DNA from: Aurantimonadaceae bacterium
Lineage (GTDB): Bacteria; Pseudomonadota; Alphaproteobacteria; Rhizobiales; Rhizobiaceae
NCBI GenBank assembly: GCA_947474855.1
Contig: CANJKV010000001.1
Span: forward strand, 1 to 64,000
Direction: 5' to 3'
DNA length: 64,000 nt
Shown piece after piece: positions 53,230-61,696 of this stretch (position 1 is the first letter of the stretch; every line of letters begins with the position of its first letter). The position numbers and the translations under genes were made by a program. Under the pieces are notes generated by a model. It was not told where the DNA came from and made no database searches. It worked only from the letters and a program-made list of their open reading frames with translations.

Positions 53230-53715
53230 ATGACCATACCGGATCTCGAAGAACTCGCGCGCGAGCTGGAGGAGCTTCGTTTCGAGCGCTTCGATCTCGA
53301 CGATGCCTGGCGACTCGGCTGCATCGTGCGGGAGATGGCGGTGGCCGATGCGCTTCCCGTGCGCATCGAGCTGAGCGTGGCGAGCAACGTGCTGTTCGCG
53401 ACCGCCCTGCCCGGCACCAGTCCCGACAACGCCGAGTGGGCCCGCCGCAAGCGCAACACCGTGATGCGCTTCCACCGGTCCTCGCTCGCGCTACGCCTCG
53501 AGTGCGAGGCAAGAGGCGTCGCGCTCGGCGCGCGGTTCGGCCTCGACGAACGGGACTTCGCCGCGAGCGGCGGCGGCGTGCCGATCGCCACGCGGGCTAC
53601 TGGCATCATCGGGGCCGCCGTCGTCAGCGGCTTGCCGGACGTGGAGGATCATCGGCTGCTGGTACGCGCCATGAGAGCGCTAAGCGTCGAGCAGAACGGA
53701 CAAGCGAGAGCCTGA
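53230..53715 (+). CDS. UPF0303 / haem-degrading-domain (HbpS/GlcG-like) protein
   Basis: 161 residues of the UPF0303 family. IPDLEELARELEELRFERFD is the N-terminal helix, and RRKRNTVMRFHRSSLALRLE and FAASGGGVPIATRATGIIGA are the family-defining strings. The fold is the DUF336 type, for which haem or corrinoid binding and ligand-sensing roles have been proposed; no enzymatic role is settled. ATG 53230 is preferred over ATG 53215 because the conserved part begins there. It follows the flavoprotein gene by 114 bp on the same strand. Confidence 0.82.
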   Translation: MTIPDLEELARELEELRFERFDLDDAWRLGCIVREMAVADALPVRIELSVASNVLFATALPGTSPDNAEWARRKRNTVMRFHRSSLALRLECEARGVALGARFGLDERDFAASGGGVPIATRATGIIGAAVVSGLPDVEDHRLLVRAMRALSVEQNGQARA

Positions 53716-53864
53716 CGGCACGGCCGGGTCGCCCGCCACCGTCGATACCGCCGCTGGCGAGTTCAGGTCATGCCCTGCAGGCGTTTCCCTGATCGCTCCG
53801 CATGCCGCGTTCCGCGCTTGCCGGCATGGTTGGGAGCCGTCGACGTGCGTCGAAGCGGCACGGC

Positions 53865-54764
53865 TCACGCGCGGGCGGGATCTCCGGCGCTTCGATAGGC
53901 CTCGATGAAGGCGGCAAGCGCCGGATTCTCGTTGCCCGGCAGCCAGACCATCATCAGTTCCACCGGCTCCGCCGGATCGGCTACCAGCTTTCGGAACGAG
54001 ACGCCGTCCATCCCGAGACATGCTGCGCTTTCGGGCACGAGCGCCGCGCCGAAGCCGGCTGCCACGAGCGCCAGCATGGTATGGATCTGGCCGACCTGCT
54101 GCACGACGTTCGGCCGCACGCCCGCGCGATCCAGAATTCCGCTCGTCAGCTCGAAGAAGTACTTCGACGCGTCGGGCGAGTAGCCGATGAGGTCGCGTTC
54201 TGCGAGGTCCGTCGGCGCAAGTTCCAGGCGCAGACAGAGCGGATCGTCTCGCTGGAGAGCCACCATCATCGCTTCCGGCGCGAGCGGCAGGCTGGCGTGC
54301 CTCGCGCCCGGCGGCAGGGCGCGCAGGAGCCCGACATCGAGCGTGCCGCTGTCGAGCCCTTCGAGCTGCGCGTGGGTGACCATTTCCCGTAGCACGACGT
54401 CGATCCCGGGCAGTTGCCGCCGCAGGAGATCGAGGAGCGTCGGCATCCGGCTGTAGCCGGACGCTGCCGTGAAGCCGAGGCGCAGCGTGCCGGCCTCGCC
54501 CCGCCACACGCGGCGCGTCCAGCTCGCCGCGCTCTCCGCTAGGCGCAGGATGCGACGAGCCTCCGGCAGAAAGGCGCGCCCCGCCGGCGTCAGGCGAACG
54601 ACCCGGCTGGATCGCTCCAGGAGGCGGGCTTCCAGCGCGTGTTCCAGGAGCTGGATCTGCCGGCTCAGCGGCGGCTGCGTCATGTTCAGCCGCGCGGCAG
54701 CGCGCCCGAAATGTAGCTCGTCGGCGACAGCCACGAAGCAACGCAACTGGCTCAGCTCGAACAT
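53865..54764 (-). CDS. LysR-family regulator of the glucarate genes
   Basis: 299 residues. [20 protein letters not shown], then [16 protein letters not shown], is a typical LysR DNA-binding domain of the BenM/CatM-like branch; the effector domain follows. The ATG at 54764 is chosen because MFELSQLR is the conserved beginning; an upstream in-frame ATG (54812) would add 16 unconserved residues. It diverges from kdgD across about 200 bp containing a T-N11-A dyad, so it is likely the activator that responds to glucarate or an intermediate. Confidence 0.9.
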   Translation of the reverse strand: MFELSQLRCFVAVADELHFGRAAARLNMTQPPLSRQIQLLEHALEARLLERSSRVVRLTPAGRAFLPEARRILRLAESAASWTRRVWRGEAGTLRLGFTAASGYSRMPTLLDLLRRQLPGIDVVLREMVTHAQLEGLDSGTLDVGLLRALPPGARHASLPLAPEAMMVALQRDDPLCLRLELAPTDLAERDLIGYSPDASKYFFELTSGILDRAGVRPNVVQQVGQIHTMLALVAAGFGAALVPESAACLGMDGVSFRKLVADPAEPVELMMVWLPGNENPALAAFIEAYRSAGDPARA

Positions 54765-54809
54765 CGATCCACTTTCCGCATCGATCCATTCGGTCTTTGA
54801 GTTAGACCG
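54762..54809. promoter_or_regulatory. Candidate LysR box and repeats between lysR and kdgD
   Basis: CGGTCTTTGAGTTAGACCG (54791-54809) is an interrupted palindrome with 6-bp arms and contains a symmetric T-N11-A core (54794-54806), the LysR-type consensus. CATCGATCCA is repeated directly at 54762-54771 and 54779-54788, the first copy covering the lysR start codon. Together they look like recognition and autoregulation sites. Confidence 0.45.
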
Positions 54810-54966
54810 CATCGAAGCAGGCGTCTACGTCTCGGCTCACGAGCCGCGGGCCAGCACGATCGCTCAGACGCGGGCACCAGCGCTGGCCGAGGCTTGGATC
54901 GCCCGTCATGGAACGAGCACCCCAGCACTCGGATCGACCGACCGAACCGGAACCGGAGGAATCCAA

Positions 54967-55911
54967 ATGACCAGTCTTTCGCCCGCCGCGATGGCCAGCG
55001 CCGTTGGATCCGGCCTCCTGACCTTCCCGATCACGCAGTTCGACGCGAACAACCGCTTCAACGAGGAGGCCTTTCGCGAGCACTGCTCGTGGCTCCTGGC
55101 TCACGACGTGGCCGCCCTCTTCGCGGCCGGCGGCACGGGCGAGTTCTTCTCGCTCACTCCGGCCGAGGTCGACGCCGTGGTTCGCGCGTCCGTCGCCGAG
55201 ACGGCGGGCCGCGTGCCGGTGATCGCAGGCTGCGGCTACGGAACCGCGATCGCCGTGGAGATCGCGACGGCCGCCGAAAAGGCCGGCGCCGACGGCCTTC
55301 TGCTTCTGCCCCCCTACCTGACCGAAGCCGGGCAGGATGGTCTGGCCGCCCATGTCGAGGCGGTGTGCCGTTCGGTCGACATCGGCGTCATCGTCTACAA
55401 CCGCGCCAACGCCGTTCTCGGCCCCGATGCGCTGGCCCGGCTCTGCGAGCGCTGCCCGAACCTCGTCGGCTTCAAGGACGGCGTCGGCGACCTCGAGCTG
55501 ATGGCGCGCGTCGCCAGCCGGATCGGGGACCGCCTGACCTATGTCGGGGGCCTGCCCACTGCCGAGACCTTCGCCCTGCCCTACCTCGAAATGGGCGTGA
55601 CGACCTATTCGTCGGCGATCTTCAACTTCATGCCGGAATGGGCGCTGCACTTCTACAAGGCGGTGCGGGCCCGCGACCGCGACACGGTCGCCCGGGAGCT
55701 GAAGGAGTTCGTGCTGCCCTACATCGCGCTGCGCGACCGCGGCCGGGGCTATGCCGTTTCCATCGTCAAGGCCGGCGTCGACGCCGTCGGGCGCCGCGGT
55801 GGCCCGGTCCGCACGCCCTTGACCGATCTCACCGCATCCGAGCGGGCCGAGCTCAAGGCGCTGATCGAGAGCGCCGAGGCGCGTCTAACCCGCGCCTCGC
55901 TCGCCGCCTGA
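54967..55911 (+). CDS. kdgD: 5-dehydro-4-deoxyglucarate dehydratase
   Basis: 314 residues of the DapA/NAL aldolase superfamily. The substrate carboxylate motif GGTGE is at 55-59, Tyr144 in VIVYNRAN and the Schiff-base Lys170 in [10 protein letters not shown]; the NRANAV context is typical of KdgD and not of DapA. It dehydrates and decarboxylates 5-keto-4-deoxyglucarate to alpha-ketoglutarate semialdehyde. It is immediately upstream of the glucarate dehydratase that supplies its substrate. The ATG at 54967 has a CGGAGGAATC ribosome site. Confidence 0.92.
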   Translation: MTSLSPAAMASAVGSGLLTFPITQFDANNRFNEEAFREHCSWLLAHDVAALFAAGGTGEFFSLTPAEVDAVVRASVAETAGRVPVIAGCGYGTAIAVEIATAAEKAGADGLLLLPPYLTEAGQDGLAAHVEAVCRSVDIGVIVYNRANAVLGPDALARLCERCPNLVGFKDGVGDLELMARVASRIGDRLTYVGGLPTAETFALPYLEMGVTTYSSAIFNFMPEWALHFYKAVRARDRDTVARELKEFVLPYIALRDRGRGYAVSIVKAGVDAVGRRGGPVRTPLTDLTASERAELKALIESAEARLTRASLAA

Positions 55912-55982
55912 ACCAGCCGCCACCGCGGGTGCGACGCGTTTTCGACGCGCTTCGCGCCCCGGCATCCGGAGGGAGGATCCCG

Positions 55983-57359
55983 ATGCTCGCCGACCCCACG
56001 TCCAGCACGACTGCCGACCGTCACCTCGCCCGCCAAGCGCCCCGGATCGTTTCCGTGCGCGCCGTGCCGGTGGCCGGGCGCGACAGCATGCTCCTCAATC
56101 TCAGCGGCGCCCACGCTCCCTTCTTCACCCGCAACCTCGCCATCGTCGAGGACGATGCCGGCCATGTCGGCGTCGGCGAGGTGCCCGGCGGCGAGGCGAT
56201 CCGCCAGACGCTCGACCAAGCGGGACCGCTCCTCGTCGGGCACTCGGTCGGCGAGTACAACGCGCTCCTGAACCGCGTGCGCGCGACCTTCGCCAGCCGC
56301 GACAGCGCCGGCCGCGGGCTCCAGACCTTCGACCTGCGCACGACGATCCACGTCGTCACGGCTCTCGAGTCGGCGCTTCTCGACCTTCTCGGCCAGCATC
56401 TCGGCGTGCCCGTCGCGGCGCTTCTCGGCGACGGCCAGCAGCGCGACCGCGTCGAGATGCTCGGCTACCTCTTCTATGTCGGCGACCGCCGCCGCACCGA
56501 TCTGCCCTACCGCGCCGGCGACGGCGCGAGCGACGCCTGGACGCGCCTGCGCGACGAGGAGGCGCTGACCCCCGAAGCCGTCGCCCGCCTCGCCGAGGCG
56601 GCACAGGAGCGCTACGGCTTCCGCGACTTCAAGCTGAAGGGCGGCGTTCTCGCGGGCGAGGCGGAGATGGAGGCGGCAGCCGCGATCAAGCGCCGCTTCC
56701 CGCAGGCGCGCGTGACGCTCGACCCGAACGGCGCCTGGTCGCTCGACGAGGCGGTGCTGCTCTGCAAGGGGCGCGGCGACGTCCTTGCTTATGCCGAAGA
56801 CCCTTGCGGCGCCGAGAACGGCTATTCCGGCCGCGAGGTCATGGCCGAGTTCCGGCGCGCCACCGGGCTGCCGACCGCCACCAACATGGTGGCGACGGAC
56901 TGGCGCCAGCTCGCCCACGCCGTCCAGCTCCAGTCGGTCGACATTCCGCTTGCCGACCCGCACTTCTGGACCATGCAGGGCTCGGTGCGCGTCGCCCAGC
57001 TCTGCCAGACCTTCGGCCTCACCTGGGGCTCGCACTCCAACAACCACTTCGACGTGTCGCTCGCCATGTTCACGCATGTCGGCGCGGCGGCGCCGGGCCG
57101 GGTGACGGCGCTCGACACGCACTGGATCTGGCAGGACGGCACCGAACGCCTGACACGTGAGCCGCCGCGGATCATCGACGGCCACGTCGCGGTTCCCGAT
57201 CAGCCGGGTCTCGGCGTCGAGCTCGACATGGAGCGCGTGGAAGCGGCGCACCGCCTCTACCTCGACCATTGCCTCGGGGCGCGCGACGACGCGCTCGCGA
57301 TGCGCTTCCTCGTGCCGGACTGGCGCTTCGACAACAAGCGGCCCTGCCTCGTGCGCTGA
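55983..57359 (+). CDS. gudD: Glucarate dehydratase
   Basis: 458-residue enolase-superfamily enzyme. KLKGG (217-221) holds the base lysine, Asp247 (LDPNGAW), Glu272 (YAEDPCG) and Asn301 (TNM) bind magnesium, and His351 in GSHSNNHFD is the second base, as in GudD. It dehydrates D-glucarate (or L-idarate) to 5-keto-4-deoxyglucarate. The gene lies 71 bp after kdgD with a GGAGGGAGG ribosome site. Confidence 0.95.
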   Translation: MLADPTSSTTADRHLARQAPRIVSVRAVPVAGRDSMLLNLSGAHAPFFTRNLAIVEDDAGHVGVGEVPGGEAIRQTLDQAGPLLVGHSVGEYNALLNRVRATFASRDSAGRGLQTFDLRTTIHVVTALESALLDLLGQHLGVPVAALLGDGQQRDRVEMLGYLFYVGDRRRTDLPYRAGDGASDAWTRLRDEEALTPEAVARLAEAAQERYGFRDFKLKGGVLAGEAEMEAAAAIKRRFPQARVTLDPNGAWSLDEAVLLCKGRGDVLAYAEDPCGAENGYSGREVMAEFRRATGLPTATNMVATDWRQLAHAVQLQSVDIPLADPHFWTMQGSVRVAQLCQTFGLTWGSHSNNHFDVSLAMFTHVGAAAPGRVTALDTHWIWQDGTERLTREPPRIIDGHVAVPDQPGLGVELDMERVEAAHRLYLDHCLGARDDALAMRFLVPDWRFDNKRPCLVR

Positions 57360-57441
57360 GCGCGCCCGCATCACGCGAAATCGCGCCGCGCACGCCGATG
57401 GGAGGCGGAGCGCGACGATGATCAACCTGGGAGGAAACCAA

Positions 57442-58407
57442 ATGAAGAAGACCCTGATCGGGCTCGCCGCCGGCATGGTGATGTCGGCAGTGGCCGGGGC
57501 GGCCTACGCCTTTCCGGACGGGCCGGTCACGATCGTCGTGCCCTTCCCGCCGGGCGGCGCCACGGACACGACCGCCCGCCTCATGGAGGCGACGATGGCA
57601 GCGGCCCTCGGCGGCAACGTCGTCGTGGAGAACCTGCCGGGCGCGACGGGATCCATCGGCGCCAGCCGCGTCGCGACCGCCGAAGCCGACGGGCAGACCC
57701 TGATGGTCGCCTCGCTCGGCACCTTCGCGACCAATCCGTACCTCCAGAAGAACCTTGCCTACGATCCCGTCAAGGACTTCGACCTCCTCACCGTCGCGGT
57801 TCGCACGCCCAACGTCCTCGTCGCCAACCCGCAATTTGAGGCGGCCGACGTCGCGGCGCTCGTCGAGGCCATGAAGGCCGAGCCGGCCACGGTGACATTC
57901 GCGAATTCGGGAACGGGGTCTTCGGATCACCTGACGGCAGCCCTGTTCTGGCAGGCGACGGGCACGGAAGGCGTCCACGTGCCCTACAAGGGCGGCTCCG
58001 CGGCCCAGACCGACCTTCTCGGCGGCCACGTCGACGTGTCCTTCCAGAACCTCGGCGCGATCCTGACCTATGTCCAGGCCGGCCAGATGAAGGCCCTCGC
58101 CCAGACCGGCGAGACGCGCCATTCCATGCTGCCGGACGTGCCGACGCTGCAAGAGCTCGGCTATGCCGACGTCGTCGTCAATTCCTGGCAGGGCGTCGCG
58201 GCCCCCAAAGGCCTGCCTGCCGAGACCCGGACGAAGCTGAACGAGGCGCTTCAGATTTCGCTCAAGGATCCGGGCGTGGTGGAAGAGTTCGGCAAGCTCG
58301 GCTTCGAGGTCGTGGCCAACTCCAACGAGGAGTTCGCGAGCTTCCTGACGCAGGAAATGGCGCGCTGGAGGGGCGTCATCGAAAAGGCCGGCATCCAGCC
58401 GGAATAA
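57442..58407 (+). CDS. TTT-family periplasmic binding protein (TctC/Bug)
   Basis: 321 residues. A signal peptide (MKKTLIGLAAGMVMSAVAGA, cleavage near AYA) leads to FPDGPVTIVVPFPPGGATD, the Bug-family hallmark, and later PYKGGSAAQTDLLGGHVDV and TLQELGYADVV. Bug proteins bind carboxylates through water bridges and hand them to TctA/TctB permeases. Neither permease gene is in the window, so this is an orphan that must use a transporter encoded elsewhere or act as a sensor. Position after gudD suggests glucarate as ligand. GAGGAAAC precedes the start. Confidence 0.9.
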   Translation: MKKTLIGLAAGMVMSAVAGAAYAFPDGPVTIVVPFPPGGATDTTARLMEATMAAALGGNVVVENLPGATGSIGASRVATAEADGQTLMVASLGTFATNPYLQKNLAYDPVKDFDLLTVAVRTPNVLVANPQFEAADVAALVEAMKAEPATVTFANSGTGSSDHLTAALFWQATGTEGVHVPYKGGSAAQTDLLGGHVDVSFQNLGAILTYVQAGQMKALAQTGETRHSMLPDVPTLQELGYADVVVNSWQGVAAPKGLPAETRTKLNEALQISLKDPGVVEEFGKLGFEVVANSNEEFASFLTQEMARWRGVIEKAGIQPE

Positions 58408-58421
58408 TCCAACGAGCCGAG

Positions 58422-58451
58422 AGCGGCCGCGCCGCGGAGGCTGCGGCCGCT
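58422..58451. terminator. Bidirectional-type stem-loop between tctC-like and tetR genes
   Basis: AGCGGCCGC (58422-58430) pairs perfectly with GCGGCCGCT (58443-58451) across a 12-base loop, in the 44-bp space between two convergent genes and abutting the tetR stop at 58452. This position supports a role in transcript termination in either direction, although a U-tract is missing. Confidence 0.5.
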
Positions 58452-59060
58452 TCAGGAACGGCTCGGCGATCGCTCCGCGAGGAGGCCGGTCGCCATAGCG
58501 CGGAAGACCTCGACGGCCTTGGGCACGACGGCGCGCGGCTCGTCGCTGGCGGCGATCCAAAGGGCGGCGTTCAAGGCCGCGCCGCTCAGAAGGCGGGCCG
58601 CGGCCTCCACGTCGACGGGCTTCATGACGCCCTCCGCGACGAGATCGGCGACGGCCTGCTTTGTCAGCTCCAGGCAGGCGTTCTGGCTCGGCCACGTCGA
58701 GGGATCCCCGAGAAAGGCCGGACCGTCGAGAAGCACGATGCGCCGGACCTGCGGATCGAGCGCCATCTCGATATAGGCAGCGCCTTCCGCCAGCAGAGCC
58801 TCCCACCGGCTCGGCGCCGCCTCTGCAGCTTGCCGGGCTTGCGCCGCCATCTCCCCGTCGAGCTCGGCGACGACCGCGGCCAGCAACCCCTTCTTGTCGC
58901 CGAAGTTGTGGTAGAGCGCCCCGCGCGTCAGGCCGACATCGGCGGTCAGCTCGTCCATGGATGCGGCGGCGAAACCCTTCTCCGCGAACGCGCGGCGCGC
59001 CGCCCGGACGAGCTTTACGCGGTTTTCTTCCATGGCTTCGAGGCGGCGATTGGGACGCAT
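58452..59060 (-). CDS. TetR-family transcriptional repressor
   Basis: 202 residues. The DNA-binding domain is KLVRAARRAFAEKGFAAASM followed by LTADVGLTRGALYHNFGDKK, typical TetR, with a helical ligand domain. The ATG at 59060 begins right at the conserved part. It is divergent from the RidA-like gene across 167 bp that carry two copies of an ATACG-N3-CGTAT dyad, so it probably represses itself and that gene. Confidence 0.92.
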   Translation of the reverse strand: MRPNRRLEAMEENRVKLVRAARRAFAEKGFAAASMDELTADVGLTRGALYHNFGDKKGLLAAVVAELDGEMAAQARQAAEAAPSRWEALLAEGAAYIEMALDPQVRRIVLLDGPAFLGDPSTWPSQNACLELTKQAVADLVAEGVMKPVDVEAAARLLSGAALNAALWIAASDEPRAVVPKAVEVFRAMATGLLAERSPSRS

Positions 59061-59096
59061 GACGCTTCTTCCAAGTGGCGGCAGCGCGCACGTCGA

Positions 59097-59146
59097 TTGA
59101 CATACGCTCCGTATGTGAGCTACTCCGGATACGCGCCGTATATCAA
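59097..59146. promoter_or_regulatory. Tandem TetR operators between tetR and the RidA-like gene
   Basis: ACATACG-CTC-CGTATGT (59100-59116) is a perfect 7-3-7 inverted repeat; ATACG-CGC-CGTAT (59129-59141) repeats its core with the same spacing, centres 27 bp apart. The first begins inside TTGACA (59097-59102), a -35 box towards the RidA-like gene; the second abuts TTGATA on the minus strand (59146-59141), a -35-like box towards tetR. One regulator dimer or dimer pair on each would close both promoters. Confidence 0.65.
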
Positions 59147-59227
59147 AAGATGCGGCTCCGGCAAAGCTCCGGCTGCTGCCTGCGGCAGGCAGCGCGAGGT
59201 CTGTGCCGCCCACGGAAGGATCCGATC

Positions 59228-59626
59228 ATGACCAAACGCGACACCGTCTTTCCCGCAAACCGTCATGCCCTCTACGAGAAGCACGGCTACTCGCCCGCCA
59301 TCCGCTCCGGCGACCTCCTGTTCGTGTCCGGCCAGGTCGGAAGCCGTCTCGACGGTTCCCCCGAGCCGGATTTTCCGAGCCAGGTGCGGCAGGCCTTCGC
59401 AAACCTCGAGGCGATCCTGGACGCGGCCGGCTGCACCTTCGATGACGTGGTGGACGTCACGACCTTCCACACGGACCCGGAGAACCAGTTTCCGGTGGTC
59501 ATGGAGGCGAAGGGCGAAGCCTTTCCGCAGGCGCCCTACCCGACCTGGACGGCTCTGGGCGTCAACTGGCTCGCCGGCTTCGACTTCGAGATCAAGGTGA
59601 TCGCCCGCATCCCGGCCACAGCCTGA
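59228..59626 (+). CDS. RidA/YjgF-family protein, non-canonical subgroup
   Basis: 132 residues of the Rid fold: HGYSPAIRSGDLLFVSGQVG near the N-terminus, QVRQAFANLEAILDAAGCTF and DVVDVTTFHTDPE in the middle. True RidA enamine deaminases need an arginine in a PARS-type segment; here that place reads YPTWTALGVNWLAG and lacks it, so this belongs to one of the other Rid subgroups and the deaminase role should not be assumed. Proteins of these subgroups often act in hydrolysis of small imines or amides. It is controlled by the divergent TetR gene. Confidence 0.85.
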   Translation: MTKRDTVFPANRHALYEKHGYSPAIRSGDLLFVSGQVGSRLDGSPEPDFPSQVRQAFANLEAILDAAGCTFDDVVDVTTFHTDPENQFPVVMEAKGEAFPQAPYPTWTALGVNWLAGFDFEIKVIARIPATA

Positions 59627-59742
59627 CGACCGTCCCGCAGCGGCACCATCGACGCCGCTGCGGCGAGTGGGATCGGTGGCAGCCCGCGGCTCGCCGAACC
59701 GGCCTCCGCCTCCTCAAGGCAGCGCCGGCGTCCGATCGGACC

Positions 59743-59925
59743 TTAGTTGTTGGGGCCGTCGATCCGGCTTGGCTGGATGGGATCGGAGGTCGGGAAGCTG
59801 TCCTCGAGCGACTTCTCCAGCTTCTCGTCGTCGGTCAGCGGCCGCTCCTGATGACCCGGCGTGCCATGATCGTCTCCGATCTTCTGCATCGTCGGCGCCT
59901 TGATGTCATGTTCGGACTTGGACAT
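59743..59925 (-). CDS. Small acidic protein with DSFPTSDP motif
   Basis: 60 residues, hydrophilic and mostly charged (MSKSEHDIKAPTMQKIG to SRIDGPNN). The core LEKSLEDSFPTSDPIQPSRI is a motif I know from short uncharacterised alphaproteobacterial proteins, often with A in place of T. An AAAGGAGA ribosome site precedes the ATG by five bases, which supports real translation. It is too polar for a membrane protein and has no signal peptide. Function unknown; a stress or general-stress-response link has been suspected for such proteins by context only. Confidence 0.7.
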   Translation of the reverse strand: MSKSEHDIKAPTMQKIGDDHGTPGHQERPLTDDEKLEKSLEDSFPTSDPIQPSRIDGPNN

Positions 59926-59983
59926 GGGATCTCCTTTGCCAAGCGAGGAGAAGCCCGCGTCGCGCGCGATGGTTCCCGCTCGG

Positions 59984-61696
59984 TCAGTCCCGCCAGGGAA
60001 CGATGCCGGGAAGGCGCCGGCCGAGCCGATCGAACAAGGCGGCGAGAAACGCGACGACGAGGATCGACAGGACGGACAGCGCCGATGCCTTGCCGGAATT
60101 GCCCTCGTACTGGAAGGCGAAGACCATCACGCCCACCGTTTCGGTGCCCGCCGACCAGAGAAGCGACGACACGGTCAGCTCGTTGAAGGCGGTCAGCGCC
60201 GCGAGAACCATGCCCGCGCCCGCGGCCGGTGCGGCGAGCGGCGCGGCGATCCCCCGCAGCCGCCGCCCCAAACGCACGCCGCAGACGCGGCCTGCATCGT
60301 CGAGCGCCGGATCGAGCCGGGCGAGCGCCGCCGAAATGGGGCCGAGCACCAGCGGCAGGAAGCGTACGACATAGGCGAAGAGAAGGATCGCCGGCGTCGC
60401 GTAGATCGAGATGCCGACGATCGGCAAGGGCGGCAGGAAGACGAGAATGAATGCGAGCGCCACCACGGTCCCGGGGAGCGCGAAGGGCACCTCGGCCGCG
60501 AGGGTGGTCAGCCGAGCGGCGGGATTTCGGCGCAGTCTGGCGAGGTAAGCGAGCGGCACCGCGACGAGGCCGGCGATCAGCGCCATGAACAGCGAGAGCG
60601 CGGCGGAGTTCAGGATGGCGCGGCGCACGGCGGCGCTGGAGAGGACCGCCTCGTAGTTCGCCGCGGTCGCGCTGGTCCAGCTCAGCGCGACGCCGAGGGC
60701 CGGCGCGAGGGAGCTGAGCACGAGGGCGAGCATCGGCAGGATTGCCACCACCGTAACGCCCCCCCACACCACACCGAGGGCGAGCGGGAGCGGCGCGCTC
60801 GTCAGCATCGGCGTGGCGGCGCCCGGGCGCACTTCGACCGGCACCGCCATGTGCCGCAGCAGAAGCGCCCGCGCCGCGAGGGCGCCGAGAACGAGAACGG
60901 CGAGGATCAGCGCGATCACCGCGACCTGCGGCAGGACGGCGGGTCCGAAGCCGTTCAGCCGCTGATAGGCGAGCGTGGTGAGAACGGGGAAGCGGCCGGG
61001 GATACCGAGAAGCGCGGGAATGCCGAAGTTTCCGATCGAGGCGGCGAAGGCGAGGACGGCGCCGCTGAGGATGGCGGGTGCGAGCAGCGGCAGAACGATG
61101 CGGCCGGCGATCCGTCGGCGCCGGGCGCCGCAGATGCGGGCGGCCTCGACGAGGTCGGCGGGCAGTCCCGTCATGGCGGCGCGCGTCGCCAGAAACACGA
61201 GCGGCATGGCCTCGACGCCCATCAGAGCCGCGATACCCCAGCCCGAATAGAGCGGACTGCCGCCCGTTCCCGCCCAGATCAGGCCCGACAGCTCGATCCA
61301 TGCGAGCGCGATGATCTGCGAGGGGATCAGGAGCGGCGAGAGCAGGAGAAAGGTCGCGGCGGTGCGGGCGCGCGAACGGCCGTAGCCGAGGGCGAGCGCG
61401 AGCACGGCGCCGGACAGCGTCGCGACGATCGTCGCCCCGGCGGAGACGGCGAGGCTGTTCACGAGCGCGCGCTGAACGGCCGTGGATGCCACCGCCTGCG
61501 ACAGCGTGCCCAGGATCGTCCCATCCTCGCCCGCCGAGAAGGCGAGCGCGATCAGCCGGGCGAGCGGATAAAGGCTCGCGCCGCAGACGAGAAGAAGCAG
61601 GCCGCCCGCAAGGACGGTATCCCGTCGAAGCGCGGGTCGCCGCAGCCGGAAGCCGCCGGGTCGGCGGCCGGCTGCGGCCTCGACGACGTCAGCCAC
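59984..61696 (-). CDS. Ferric-type ABC transporter permease, two fused domains
   Basis: 570 residues with about twelve hydrophobic helices and two permease domains, as in FbpB/AfuB. EAA-type loops are LPADLVEAARICGARRRRI in the first half and LDPALDDAGRVCGVRLGRRL in the second. It overlaps the binding-protein gene by 8 bp and is the last gene of the operon. The channel accepts ligand from the family 1 binding protein and is driven by the ATPase encoded at 62765-63847. Confidence 0.9.
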   Translation of the reverse strand: MADVVEAAAGRRPGGFRLRRPALRRDTVLAGGLLLLVCGASLYPLARLIALAFSAGEDGTILGTLSQAVASTAVQRALVNSLAVSAGATIVATLSGAVLALALGYGRSRARTAATFLLLSPLLIPSQIIALAWIELSGLIWAGTGGSPLYSGWGIAALMGVEAMPLVFLATRAAMTGLPADLVEAARICGARRRRIAGRIVLPLLAPAILSGAVLAFAASIGNFGIPALLGIPGRFPVLTTLAYQRLNGFGPAVLPQVAVIALILAVLVLGALAARALLLRHMAVPVEVRPGAATPMLTSAPLPLALGVVWGGVTVVAILPMLALVLSSLAPALGVALSWTSATAANYEAVLSSAAVRRAILNSAALSLFMALIAGLVAVPLAYLARLRRNPAARLTTLAAEVPFALPGTVVALAFILVFLPPLPIVGISIYATPAILLFAYVVRFLPLVLGPISAALARLDPALDDAGRVCGVRLGRRLRGIAAPLAAPAAGAGMVLAALTAFNELTVSSLLWSAGTETVGVMVFAFQYEGNSGKASALSVLSILVVAFLAALFDRLGRRLPGIVPWRD

